The notes under the pieces are model-generated. The model had not been told where the DNA came from and did not search any database. It was given only the letters and a program-made list of their open reading frames with translations. The position numbers were made by a program, and so were the translations under genes. A stretch of 64,000 nucleotides of DNA. Origin: Reticulitermes speratus (taxonomy: Eukaryota > Arthropoda > Insecta > Blattodea > Rhinotermitidae). Below, in pieces: positions 53,943 to 63,690 of the stretch (position 1 is its first letter; every line of letters begins with the position of its first letter). Location of the stretch: positions 5,304,215-5,368,214 of the forward strand of contig JAJKFL010000006.1 of assembly GCA_021186555.1 (NCBI GenBank), written 5' to 3'.

Positions 53943-55165
53943 CGTGAAATCTTGAATGTGCACACATGTTTGTACGTCTGGTGACCAGAATGAAGGACAA
54001 AGTGATAACGTGATGACGCCGTCAATCTGACCGACTAGCGTTCTTATCTTAGCGTAGCGTAGCGTAGTCACATGTAACATTTCAAAAACGGGTAAAGTTA
54101 AAATATTTGGGAACGAAAATATCCAAAGTTCATTGACGAACAATGACGAACAATGACGAACGGACATTGTCAACATAATAATGAACACTCGGTTTCCGTA
54201 ACGGCGGGGTTTCTTGGATTATATAAACGACTATCAGCTTGTAAAGAAGAACTTCATACCATGCAGTTATTTAATAAATGATGAGTTACAGAATATAGGA
54301 GTTCAACGCACACATACAGGCTTCTTTGGTGCTTGGCTTGTTGCATCCTGTTTCCCTCGTTCGCGTCACAGTATACCGCTTGTCTCTTGTGCGGTACGAA
54401 AAGCATGGATTAACGTACACAGAACCGGTACTGCAGTAACAAATTCTTATTAATAATAATAATAATAATAAAAATAAATAAAACTTTGACTATCCGTCAG
54501 TGCATTATCCGCCAGTTTCTACTAAAGATGGCGAGCCACTGTGTGTGGGAGGTATAGGAGGAAAGGGCATTTGTTCGTTATCACGTGATGCGTAATGTCT
54601 AATTAAGACAGCGTTTTTTTTTTAATCTTGACCTATTCTGTAATTCTGATATATAAACATATATACTGTAGCATGTACTAAATAATTTTATTTGTATCAC
54701 GCAGTGTGTATTTTTTAAGCACCTGTTACTATTAGTCGTCTAATCTTGTATCCCTCGTTGCTGCGGTCCCGAAACCTGACGTATAATCGAAGTTTTACTG
54801 TATAACAACAATAATAATAAACAGGGTTGCACAAATTTTCCAAAAATCTAGGAGCCACGTCAAAATTTTAGACGCCAGATAGGTGACATGAAGCAAGTAC
54901 CATACTGAGGATCCACAAATATTAGGCGACACCGTACGGAATTTGGTCGCTCGAGTGACCTGGCGCCAGGGATGTGTGCTTTCTGCTAACAGATATGTAG
55001 GACTGGAAGTCTATGCAACAGGGAAGTAATCTGTAGGAATTGTGACCGAAACGCATTAACCCTGATTGAACCTCGGCTGTGAAAACTGTAACCTGCTTTG
55101 AGAAAAGTTATTTGATCAAACCTTGGGGGCAGATATTCTGCCCCATTCTGAATACCTTCCGTAAG
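53943..55165. other. no gene seen; small direct repeats
   Basis: AGCGTAGCGTAGCGTAG at 54,050, GACGAACAAT repeated at 54,135-54,162, and (AAT)n at about 54,453. TATTAGGCGACACC and TGGCGCCAGGG near 54,930 look repeat-derived but were not assigned. Confidence 0.4.
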
Positions 55166-55179
55166 AGAATGACAGAGTT

Positions 55180-56590
55180 CCCATATTTGTGCTGCAGTGT
55201 CTCTCTGTCACGTATAGGTCTCTACACCTTATTTGTGCTGCAGTGTCGCTCTGTGACGTATAGGTCTCTACACCTTATTTGTGCTGCAGTGTCGCTCTGT
55301 GACGGTATAGGTCTCTACACCTTATTGTGCTGCAGTGTCGCTCTGTCACTTTATAGGTCTCTACACCTTATTTGTGCTGCAGTGTCGCTCTGTGACGTAT
55401 AGGTCTCTACACCTTATTTGTGCTGCAGTGTCGCTCTGTGACGTTATAGGTCTCTACACCTTATTTGTGCTGCAGTGTCGCTCTGTCACTTTATAGGTCT
55501 CTACACATTATTTGTGCTGCAGTGTCGCTCTGTCACTTTATAGGTCTCTACACCTTATTTGTGCTGCAGTGTCGCTCTGTCACTTTATAGGTCTCTACAC
55601 CTTATTTGTGCTGCAGTGTCGCTCTGTCACTTTATAGGTCTCTACACCTTATTTGTGCTGCAGTGTCGCTCTGTCACTTTATAGGTCTCTACACCTTATT
55701 TGTGCTGCAGTGTCGCTCTGTCACTTTATAGGTCTCTACACCTTATTTGTGCTGCAGTGTCGCTCTGTCACTTTATAGGTCTACACCTTATTTGTGCTGC
55801 AGTGTCGCTCTGCCACTTTATAGGTCTCTACACCTTATTTGTGCTGCAGTGTCGCTCTGTCACTTTATAGGTCTCTACACCTTATTGTGTGCTGCAGTGT
55901 CGCACTGTGACTTTATAGGTCTCTACACCTTATTGTGCTGCAGTGTCGCTCTGTCACTTTATAGGTCTTCTACACCTTATTTGTGCTGCAGTGTCGCTCT
56001 GTCACTTTATAGGTCTCTACACCTTATTTGTGCTGCAGTGTCGCTCTGTCACGTTATAGGTATCTACACCTTATTTGTGCTGCAGTGTCGCTCTGTCACT
56101 TTATAGGTCTCTACACCTTATTTGTGCTGCAGTGTCGCTCTGTCACTTTATAGATCTCTGCACCTTATTTGTGCTGCAGTGTCGCTCTGTCACTTTATAG
56201 GTCTCTACACCTTATTTGTGCTGCAGTGTCGCTCTGTCACGTTATAGGTCTCTACACCTTATTTGTGCTGCAGTGTCGCTCTGTCACTTTATAGGTCTCT
56301 ACACCTTATTTGTGCTGCAGTGTCGCTCTGTGACTTTATAGGTCTCTACACCTTATTTGTGCTGCAGTGTCTCTCTGTCACGTTATAGGTCTCTACACCT
56401 TATTTGTGCTGCAGTGTCGCTCTGTCACTTTATAGGTCTCTACACCTTATTTGTGCTGCAGTGTCGCTCTGTCACGTTATAGGTCTCTACACCTTATTTG
56501 TGCTGCAGTGTCGCTCTGTCACGTTATAGGTCTCTACACCTTATTTGTGCTGCAGTGTCGCTCTGTCACTTTATAAGTCTCTACACCTTA
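55180..56590. repeat. 47-bp satellite array
   Basis: About 30 copies of TTTGTGCTGCAGTGTCGCTC, TGTCACTTTATAGGTCTCTA and CACCTTA. Successive TTTGTGCTGC starts at 55,511 and 55,558 give the period. Variants: GTGACG, GTCACG, single-base losses. Confidence 0.97.
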
Positions 56591-56691
56591 TTCCGTGCCG
56601 ATGGAGACTGACCTTCCTGGTCTCGTAAGCTGTGCCCAGCGTTGTTGATCTTCAGCAGTTACTTGCAGTAGCTGTAAGATGTGCTGACAGG

Positions 56692-57084
56692 CAGGGGCAC
56701 ACCCAACGAGGGGGGGGGGGCTGCCGGGCTGCAGCATCCCCAAACCCCCCAAAACCGAAATTTAAAAGACACAGATTTTGTAGATATATCAAAAGTTTTA
56801 CGTGATTTCCCCTTCAGCCGAAATCAGCCACTGAAATCAGCTGATGACTAGTACATTAGAATTTTGAAAAATAAATTAATAAAATTAAAAAACAATAAGA
56901 TATGACACTGTGATTGAGTCAAGGAACATGTAGTTATATTTGTATGTATATAAATGTAGTTGCAAACAGTGTTATGTTGTACTTATGACATGATTTTTAT
57001 AACATAACTTTTAAAAATCAAACAAATTTTATACAATCTCAGGGTCAGCCCCCCCCCCAATGAAAAATTCTGGGTGCGTAGCTA
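56692..57084. mobile_element. hAT-type MITE
   Basis: Perfect 8-bp duplication CTGACAGG at 56,684-56,691 and 57,085-57,092. Imperfect inverted ends (CAGGGGCACACCC / GGGTGCGTAGCTA). Sub-terminal G run (56,710) opposes the C run at 57,050. AT-rich interior, no ORF. Confidence 0.8.
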
Positions 57085-57104
57085 CTGACAGGTCCTGCCT
57101 TACC

Positions 57105-57340
57105 TCCGGTGGTCATTCGTCGGCGGCTTCTAACCCCAGAGAGCGAGGTTCAATCCCAGGGTAATTCCATGTATTTGTGGTAAAACAAGTGACACAGGGA
57201 TATGTTCCTCTGCCAGTACGTTGGTATTTCCCTGCTATTTGTCATACCACCAGTGTCCCATACTGATCGTCTGCGGGATGGACAGTTGGTTGCATTAGAG
57301 ACCTCAGTTCCATCCCACCATGGGAATACAGAAATAAATT
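57105..57340 (+). mobile_element. degenerate SINE family E
   Basis: GGTGGTCATTCGTCGGCGGC (worn A box), GAGGTTCAATCCCAGGG (B box), CACAGGGATATGTTCCTC, CCACCAGTGTCCCATA. Confidence 0.65.
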
Positions 57341-57396
57341 AAACGTACCGCTACGTGATGTTAACTCAGTCGTATGCTGTCCATATAACGTGAAAA

Positions 57397-57672
57397 GGTA
57401 AAGCAACCCCTATACAGGTCTGGACTGACCTTTGGTGCTGTAGGAGGTTGAGGCTCCCAGAATTTCTAGACTATCAGCACATGAAGGTGGCGAGGTTGTT
57501 AGCCCTACGCACCGGCCACCTTTACCCCCAGGAGATATCCCTAGTATTCATTTCTGTTACAGGCTGAGTCGACCCTAGGGCCATAATGCGGCGGCAGGTT
57601 TAAGTCATTCAAAATCCCAATGATCCCATCGGAATGAACCGCGATCTCAACCAACTGCGCCACCGCATACTC
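57397..57672 (-). mobile_element. SINE family C, reverse orientation
   Basis: AAAGGTAAAGCAACCC (3' end complement), TCTAGACTATCAGCACATG, CACCGGCCACCTTTACCCCC, GAATGAACCGCGATC (worn B box), CAACTGCGCCACCGC (A-box complement). Confidence 0.85.
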
Positions 57673-57724
57673 CCAACGCAGAAAGTAGAATAGTGTTATT
57701 ACGGTAGCACAGAGATGAACACAG

Positions 57725-58808
57725 TGCTGTAGTGTGTGTACAGGACATGGAGGCAATTCGGCGTTCTGTGTGATCCATGTGTACAGGACATGGAGGCAAT
57801 TCGGCGTTCTGTGTGATCCATGTGTACAGGACATGGACGTAATTCGGCGTTCTGTGTGATCATGTGTACAGGACATGGACGTAATTCGGCGTTCTGTGTG
57901 ATCTATGTGTATAGGACATGGAGGCAATTCGGCGTTCTGTGTGATCTATGTGTATAGGACATGGAGGCAATTCGGCGTTCTGTGTGATCCATGTGTACAG
58001 GACATTGGACGTAATTCGGCGTTCTGTGTGATCCATGTGTACAGGACATGGACGTAATTCGGCGTTCTGTGTGATCCATGTGTACAGGACATGGACGTAA
58101 TTCGGCGTTCTGTGTGATCCATGTGTACAGGACATGGATGCAATTCGGCGTTCTGTGTGATCCATGTGTACAGGACATGGACGCAATTCGGCGTTCTGTG
58201 TGATCCATGTGTACAGGACATGGAGGCAATTCGGCGTTCTGTGATCCATGTGTACAGGACATGGACGTAATTCGGCGTTCTGTGTGATCCATGTGTACAG
58301 GACATGGACGCAATTCGGCGTTCTGTGTGATCCATGTGTACAGGACATGGACGCAATTCGGCGTTCTGTGTGATCCATGTGTACAGGACATGGACGTAAT
58401 TCGGCGTTCTGTGTGATCCATGTGTACAGGACATGGACGCAATTCGGCGTTCTGTGTGATCCATGTGTACAGGACATGGACGTAATTCGGCGTTCTGTGT
58501 GATCCATGTGTACAGGACATGGACGTAATTCGGCGTTCTGTGTGATCCATGTGTACAGGACATGGACGCAATTCGGCGTTCTGTGTGATCCATGTGTACA
58601 GTACATGGACGTAATTCGGCGTTCTGTGTGATCCATGTGTACAGGACATGGACGTAATTCGGCGTTCTGTGTGATCCATGTGTACAGGACATGGACGTAA
58701 TTCGGCGTTCTGTGTGATCCATGTGTACAGGACATGGACGTAATTCGGCGTTCTGTGTGATCCATGTGTACAGGACATGGAGGCAATTCGACGTTCTGTG
58801 TGATCCAT
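57725..58808. repeat. 43-bp satellite array (second family)
   Basis: About 25 copies of GTGATCCATGTGTACAGGAC, ATGGACGTAATTCGGCGTTC and TGT, with ACGTAATT/ACGCAATT/AGGCAATT variants. Same period as the 31.1 kb array but unrelated sequence. Long minus-strand frames (to 378 codons) are repeat artefacts. Confidence 0.97.
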
Positions 58809-59165
58809 GAAAGTGAGAAGTGTCGGAAATATGAAGAGCGTGTGCAGCGGATATCGGCAATGTCGGCTCTTACAGACCGAAGGACAAGAGGGCTTGGGAA
58901 GGCCCGGGAACATAGGTGCAGTGAATAGTACTGTGTTTTGTTTTGGGAAGAGGAATACAGTAGCCACACCTTGTGCGGACGGAGATGACGGAACACATTT
59001 GGCGGTCAGATTCACTGTTCGACGTCTGCGGAGAAATCAAAACACAGTGGCAGAGAGTATTAACGAATAAACGGAAAGGCTTTTCTGCTCGTCGCCTCTG
59101 GTTCTTGTCTCGTCTGGGAGTAGCAGACGGGTGGGAATGTTGAGTCTTTATATTATTGTTGTTAT
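58809..59165. other. no gene seen
   Basis: Ends in ATTATTGTTGTTATTATTAA. No coding signal. Confidence 0.4.
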
Positions 59166-59757
59166 TATTAACTAACTAACTAACTCCATACAGCACAGTC
59201 CTTCTTGAGAAGCTAACAGGTAGTCAGCTAGTCAAGAAATTCCCCGCGTTTTATGCAACCCGAAGGTTCATTACCGCACTCACAAGAGCCCGCCACCTGT
59301 CCCTATCCTGAGCCATATCAATCCAGTCCATGCCCCCCATCCCACTTCTTGAAGATCCATTTTAATATTATCCTCCCATCTACGCCTGGATATTTCAAGT
59401 GGTCTCCTTCCCTCAGGTCTCCCCACCAAAATCCTGTATGCACCTCTCCCCTCACCCATACGTGCTACATGCTCCTCCCACCTCATTCTTCTTGATTTGA
59501 TCACCCTTCGTGATGAGTACAGATCATTAAGTTCCTCGTTATGTAGTCTTCTCCACTCCCCTGTTACCTCTTCCCTCTTAGGCCCAAATATCCCCCTCAG
59601 CACCCTATTCTCGAACACCCTCAGCCTATGTTCTTCCCTCAGTGTGACAGACCAAGTTTCACACCCATACAAAACAACAAGCAAAATTATACTTCTGTAT
59701 ATCTTAATCTTTGTATTTTTGGATAGCAAACTGGAAGACAGAAGATCCTGCACCGAA
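59166..59757 (-). mobile_element. RTE-type LINE, 3' fragment (best copy)
   Basis: Minus orientation. ORF2 end at about 59,300, then 3' UTR (AATGAACCTTCGGGTTGCAT, ACGCGGGGAATTTCTTGAC), finishing with a GTTAGTTAGTTAGTT repeat at 59,168-59,184. Reference for the fragments at 16.1, 22.8, 24.3, 33.1, 35.3, 44.6, 49.3 and 49.8 kb. Confidence 0.88.
59280..59753 (-). pseudogene. RTE-type reverse transcriptase, thumb/C-terminal part
   Basis: Open for 157 codons. It reads LLSSSLLSKNTKIKIYRSII, then [60 protein letters not shown], and ends near [15 protein letters not shown]. The LYGxETWxLTxREExRLRVFENxVLRxIFGxKRxExTGEWR block is characteristic of RTE-like ORF2 after the catalytic palm. The FADD/YADD motif lies upstream and is missing. 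No stop codons, so a fairly recent 5'-truncated insertion. Confidence 0.85.
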
Positions 59758-60044
59758 TGAGTTGTTATTATTATTATTATATTTATTTGTGTAATTTGTG
59801 TTGTGATTATTTTGTGCTGCTTTTGTAATTAGCCTCTGCGCTCTTAAGCTAGCGCTTTAATGTATGAGAATTGAATTGGATTGAATTGAATTGCTATATG
59901 TGCCCTGTCTGTTGTCCTTCGTTATTTGTCTTGGCATGCTGCCCTCTTTCTGTTATTAGCGACTTGGCTGTTGACTCAGCACGTTAGTAAACAATAATTG
60001 AATTGGGTGATCATTACTATCATCATAATTATCATTATCAGTAG
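59758..60044. other. no gene seen
   Basis: (TTA)n at 59,762 and GAATTGGATTGAATTG repeats near 59,870. Nothing else. Confidence 0.4.
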
Positions 60045-60236
60045 TGCCGATGATGACCGCGGGATCTAAGTGCCATAGCGCTATCGGACACAGATATGTC
60101 TTTATGTTGCTAAGTTATGTGCCATTGCACACTGATCCTTACCGGACACAACGGTCTGCGGAAATTCCTTTTCGGATTCTGGGGCGAGAATATTTTTCCG
60201 TGCGGTCTGTGCGTGCTGCCGACTCACTGGTAGGCT
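60045..60236 (+). mobile_element. fragment of a related Harbinger element
   Basis: TTATGTGCCATTGCACACTG, ACCGGACAC and CTGCGGAAATTCC, TCGGATTCTGG, GCGTGCTGCCGACTC parallel 60,320-60,425 of the adjacent full element at an estimated 75-80% match by eye. The full element therefore lies against, or inside, an older relative. Confidence 0.65.
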
Positions 60237-60526
60237 CAAGGTACGCGCACACTGGAGCGCAGCGGACGGAACGGACGAACGCAGCGCACGGAGATAAGAT
60301 ATTCTTCCCTTTACTAGTTACGTGCCATCGCACACTGATCCGCACCGGACGCAGCGGATTGCGGCAATTCCGTCTCGGATTCTGGATGGAACTTTCGTCA
60401 GGCCGGCGCGTCCGGCTGACTCAGCGGTGAAGTTATTGTATTGCATGGCGTGACACGGTGGGGAAAATGATGCAGTCTGCCTTGTTGAGACTGGGTTCTC
60501 GTCTTCACTAAGAGGGACACGTGGAA

Positions 60527-60659
60527 ATGGACGAAGGAAAATTAATTTTGTTCGTGCAACAGTACGAAGAACTATACAATTTTAAAAATTATAACTATAG
60601 CAACGTCCAACGACGGGAAAACATCTGGGAAGAAATTGGACAGTTAATGAAACAACCAG
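60527..60659 (+). pseudogene. Harbinger MADF-type DNA-binding protein, exon 1
   Basis: ATG at 60,527. MDEGKLILFVQQYEELYNFK and RRENIWEEIGQLMKQP form the first two helices of a MADF (Myb/SANT-like) domain: LIxxVxxxxxLYNxxxxxY, then RxxxWxxI. The exon ends one base into a codon at the strong donor CAG/GTGAG. In this superfamily the accessory protein binds DNA and helps the nuclease reach the nucleus and transposon ends. Confidence 0.85.
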
Positions 60660-60983
60660 GTGAGTTTTAACATTAGTTTGTTATAACAATGTGAATTTAT
60701 TATGCTATAAATATTTTATGGACATGAAATGATACAAGCACTTCAGCTAAACACGTATATCGTAAAGAGTAGGCTTGTGTTCAAGTAAATATTTTTGCCT
60801 TCTCAACGTTTCTCAGTTGCCATTCCAAGGAACCTGCAGCCGAATTGAAGTAACGCTTAAACGCCTCTGATTTGCGCTGCACTAATAGAAGAACTTCCAC
60901 CAATTTTCTGAATATTTTGTAAGCTCTTCATATCGGAAATAGAGATATTGAGATCATTTTCTGTCCAGTGACGGTGTCATCCC

Positions 60984-61694
60984 TCAAAAAATTATGTAAG
61001 CAGCAACAAGTAAAACAGTGTTTATATGTTCGTATGACATACATAATTTTCTTTCATGATATCGAAATTTTCTTACCAAAATCCCAAAGGCATTTTCTGA
61101 AACATTGCGCGCTCGGCTTAATCGGTAATTAAATACCTTATTTTCTTCGTCGACGCTTGCTTGATCACCAGAGTGAGGCCTCATTAAATACGTAATTAAT
61201 GGAAAGGCTTCATCTCCAATTATTACGTATGGAAGATTGTCTTCACTTCCAGGTAGCTGTTTGCCTGGCGGTATTTGAAATTTGTTATATTTCAGCGATT
61301 TTCCCAAATTGGAATTGCTGAAAATGCCGCCATCTGATTTTTCCCATATGCACCGACATCTATGGCAATAAACCTATAGTTAGCATCTACCGAAGCCAGC
61401 AAGACGGTACTGAAGGTTTTTTTTGTAGCAGAAGAGTTTGATCCACCGTGTGGAGGCGCTTGAATTACTACATTTTTACCGTCTATGGCTCCTATTAAGT
61501 TTGGAAAATTCCATTTGTTGCAAAAGCTTTTCTCTATTTCAATCCACATTTTTTCATCAGGACTTAGCATAACGACAGGTTGCATATTTTGCCACATAGC
61601 TTCACAAGTGGAATATATTATTTCTCGTACTGTAGCTTCTCCCAACCGCAAGCTAAAAGCTAGCGATCGGAATGAGTTTACAGCCGCTATATAT
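60984..61694 (-). pseudogene. Harbinger DDE nuclease (HARBI1-like), exon 2
   Basis: The acceptor TTTCGTTTCAG ends at 61,695. Reads YIAAVNSFRSLAFSLRLGEA, then IGAIDGKNVVIQAPPHGG (first catalytic Asp), ASVDANYRFIAIDVGAYG (second Asp), then, after a 1-base shift near 61,340, YVIIGDEAFPLITYLMRPHS and NYRLSRARNVSENAFGIL (final acidic residue, Glu). The order D-D-E with GDEAFPL and NYRxSRAR is that of DDE_Tnp_4/HARBI1. The shift lies beside GGGAAAAATC. Confidence 0.88.
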
Positions 61695-61818
61695 CTGAAA
61701 CGAAAATATTCAGCTTTCTTACACACACGCACACGCACGCAGCACACACACCACACAATATGAATAAGATAAATACGACATCTTTTAATGCGTCACAATT
61801 TTACAGTATGCTGCAATA

Positions 61819-62225
61819 TACAGGGCATACACAAAAGAATGGTGCGGTTTCAAAAGTGAATAAAAAATTTATGTCTCACATTACACGGGCACAACATACA
61901 CCATCAGCGGCGGCAACTGTCCAAGTTTCTCATGCGCTACCAGCAGTTCGCTTCTCATGCTTCTCATCCATGAAATTCATGATCGGATAACGCATGCACT
62001 GCAGGCCATTACAGCGGACATGCTACACCGGGTCTGGGATGAGTTTGATTACCGTGTGGATGTGTGTCGTGTGACCGAGGGTGCACACATTGAAGGATTT
62101 TGATTACCAAATGAGAAACTTGGACAGTTGCCGCCGCTGACGGTGTATGTTGTGCCCGTGTAAGGTGAGAAATACATTTTTTATTCACTTTTGATACTGC
62201 ACCATTCTTTTGTGTATGCCCTGTA
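61819..62225. mobile_element. Tc1/mariner-type element nested in the Harbinger
   Basis: TACAGGGCATACACAAAAG and its complement ending GCCCTGTA, with TA termini. Long inverted ends (GTGAATAAAAAATTTATG..., GGCAACTGTCCAAG). Same family as 34,284 but 407 bp, keeping only the last 36 codons of transposase. It lies in the overlap of the two host-transposon introns, 13 bases before the MADF exon 2 acceptor. Confidence 0.88.
61993..62103 (+). pseudogene. Tc1/mariner-type transposase, last 36 codons
   Basis: Reads HALQAITADMLHRVWDEFDY, then RVDVCRVTEGAHIEGF and TGA. Nearly identical to the C-terminus of the 34.4 kb copy. Catalytic residues absent. Confidence 0.8.
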
Positions 62226-62238
62226 TACGTATTTGCAG

Positions 62239-62851
62239 GTCACCTGTGCAGAGAACGCTGGAAGCGACTGCGTGACAATCATCGTAAAGCTTTAAGACTT
62301 CGAAAAACAAAAAGTGGCCAAGCAGCATCAAAGATGAAGGCTCCGAAATTTGAAAAAGAACTAATTTTCTTAGTTCCCTATATCTTTGATGAAGAAACGC
62401 GACAATCAAACATTTCTTCCCCTTCAACTTTATCACAGGATGAACAGAGCAATGACGATATGGACACCACGGCACCGCCGATAATAACGACACAGCACAC
62501 AGCAGTATTACCGACACCACTGCACCGTCCTCACCTCGTGCCTCCACTGACTGTGTACAACAGAACCGACGAAAAAGAACTCATTCACCCGAAGAACCTT
62601 CTGCAGCATCCGTTCTTCAGGAATATTTACGGTCAAAAAAAAAAAAGAATCAGCCGTCCTCTGAAGACTCATTAACTAACTTTTTTATAAGTATGGCGCA
62701 AACTGTGAAGACTTTTCCTTTACGAGATCAGATCGAAATTAAAGGGAAACTATTCCAAATGGTGAATGCTACAGAAATGAAAATTGCCTTGATGAATCCC
62801 AGTTCTTCGGAAATTACTAATAACCGCTGTCATCCTGATTACCATGCCTAG
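62239..62851 (+). pseudogene. Harbinger MADF/BESS protein, exon 2
   Basis: The acceptor ATTTGCAG restores the split codon. GHLCRERWKRLRDNHRKALR completes the MADF domain (CxxRWxxLRDxxRKxL), then LRKTKSGQAASKMKAPKFEK and FLVPYIFDEE. This frame stops at 62,673. A second frame carries a BESS-like end, DSLTNFFISMAQTVKTFPLR and LFQMVNATEMKIALMN, to TAG at 62,849. One or more indels between about 62,545 and 62,575 break the join. BESS domains mediate protein contacts in MADF-family proteins. Confidence 0.82.
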
Positions 62852-63000
62852 GACTCAGGCGACCTACAAAAGTATTGCCAATCTGCTCCGTAGTGACGTA
62901 GCAACAAACACAACAATTAAAATTAATCTTTAATTCAGATTTACATTTTTAATTATTAATTTATATTTTTGAACAACTTTATTACAAATAAATACATTAC
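62852..63000. other. AT-rich spacer within nuclease intron
   Basis: 3' flank of the MADF gene and 5' end of the nuclease intron (donor at 63,000). AATAAA-like sequences near 62,989. Confidence 0.5.
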
Positions 63001-63302
63001 CTTAAGCAAAGTGCCAGTCTTTCCTTTGGTCCTACTGCCTCTCTAAAGGATGTATTTTCCCTTGACAAATTAGGTCCCAACATGTCCAGGAGAGTCACAA
63101 ACATTCCATAAGTCATCCGAAAATACGCAAAAAATTTTGCCTCATCTTCTAATAAGTCCGGATTAGGGAATGAAATTCGCCATGAATCATTCTTTTCTTG
63201 CATTTATTATGCACCCAGAATCTTCGTCTCTTTCTCGGTCTTTTGTTCTTCCTCACTTAACAAGGACACAATAACTATTTCTTCTTCTTCAGAACTGCCC
63301 AT
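63001..63302 (-). pseudogene. Harbinger DDE nuclease (HARBI1-like), exon 1
   Basis: Minus strand from ATG at 63,302 (MGSSEEEEIVIV, acidic start). A second frame then gives RPRKRRRFWVHNK and HGEFHSL. A third gives PDLLEDEAKFFAYFRMTYGM, LLDMLGPNLSRE and REAVGPKERLALCLR to the donor AAG/GTAATG. The RRFWVxxxxxxRxxxGEFHxL...DExKFFxYFRM...RxAxGPxERLALCLR order is the N-terminal half of PIF/Harbinger nucleases, including the helix-turn-helix-like region. At least two 1-base shifts. Splicing to 61,694 restores the YIAAVNSFRSLAFSLRLG frame. Confidence 0.85.
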
Positions 63303-63444
63303 GTTGTTAGCCAATCAACGGCCTGCACTGAAATGAATTGCGTCAGCCCGTAGGCGGAAATACGATGCAGTGTGCTTACTCAGTAAAAATATTGCGACTC
63401 GTCCGTCCGTTCCGTCCGCTGCGCTGCAGTGTGCGCGTACCTTA

Positions 63445-63690
63445 AGGCGTCGGTCTACGCCGCTCGCTTACTGGAATTGTGGGTTCGCATCCCGCCTAGG
63501 GCATGGATGTCTGTCTGTTGTGAGTGTTGTGTGTTGTCAGGTAGAGGTCTCTGCGAGGGGCTGGTCACTCGTCTAGAGGAGTCTTACCGAGTGTGGTGTG
63601 TCTGAGTGTGATCGTGAAGCTTCGAAAAATGAGGCGGCCTAGGCCCCCAAGGGGCTGTCGAGCCAATGGAAAAAAAGAGTAGGAGTGGTA
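63445..63690 (+). mobile_element. SINE family B, head-truncated
   Basis: Begins AAGGCGTCGGTCTACGCCGC, directly after the Harbinger end, then GTGGGTTCGCATCCCGCC (B box), GGGCATGGATGTCTGTC, the long-tail body and a short A run at 63,669. The Harbinger (TTA at 63,442-63,444) appears to have inserted into this SINE's head, or the SINE is 5'-truncated here. Confidence 0.8.

Larger units (their letters stand above)
60240..63441. mobile_element. PIF/Harbinger DNA transposon, two-gene, near complete
   Basis: Inverted ends GGTACGCGCACACT and AGTGTGCGCGTACC continue as GCGCAGCGGACGGAACGGAC and complement (about 40 bp). It carries the two proteins typical of the superfamily: a DDE nuclease (minus) and a Myb/MADF-like DNA-binding protein (plus). 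The 3-bp flank on the right is TTA; the left is CAA or TCA, so the duplication is imperfect. The 9,583 derivative shares both ends. A mariner sits in the shared intron region. Both genes have frame breaks, mostly beside A runs. Confidence 0.9.

Noticed and set aside
55079..56106. Repeat-protein-like frames with LCCSVALSLYRS
   Set aside because: Products of the 47-bp satellite.
57860..59015. Minus-strand frames of 304-378 codons with WITQNAELRPCPVHMDHTE-type repeats
   Set aside because: The 43-bp satellite read in rotating frames; no non-repeat domain.
62185..62547. 120-codon minus-strand frame
   Set aside because: Antisense shadow of the MADF exon and the mariner end.
2439..63500. Functional tRNA genes at sites with A- and B-box matches
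   Set aside because: Each match is followed by a shared non-tRNA body and tail with target duplications, and clover-leaf stems are not intact. These are SINE heads.
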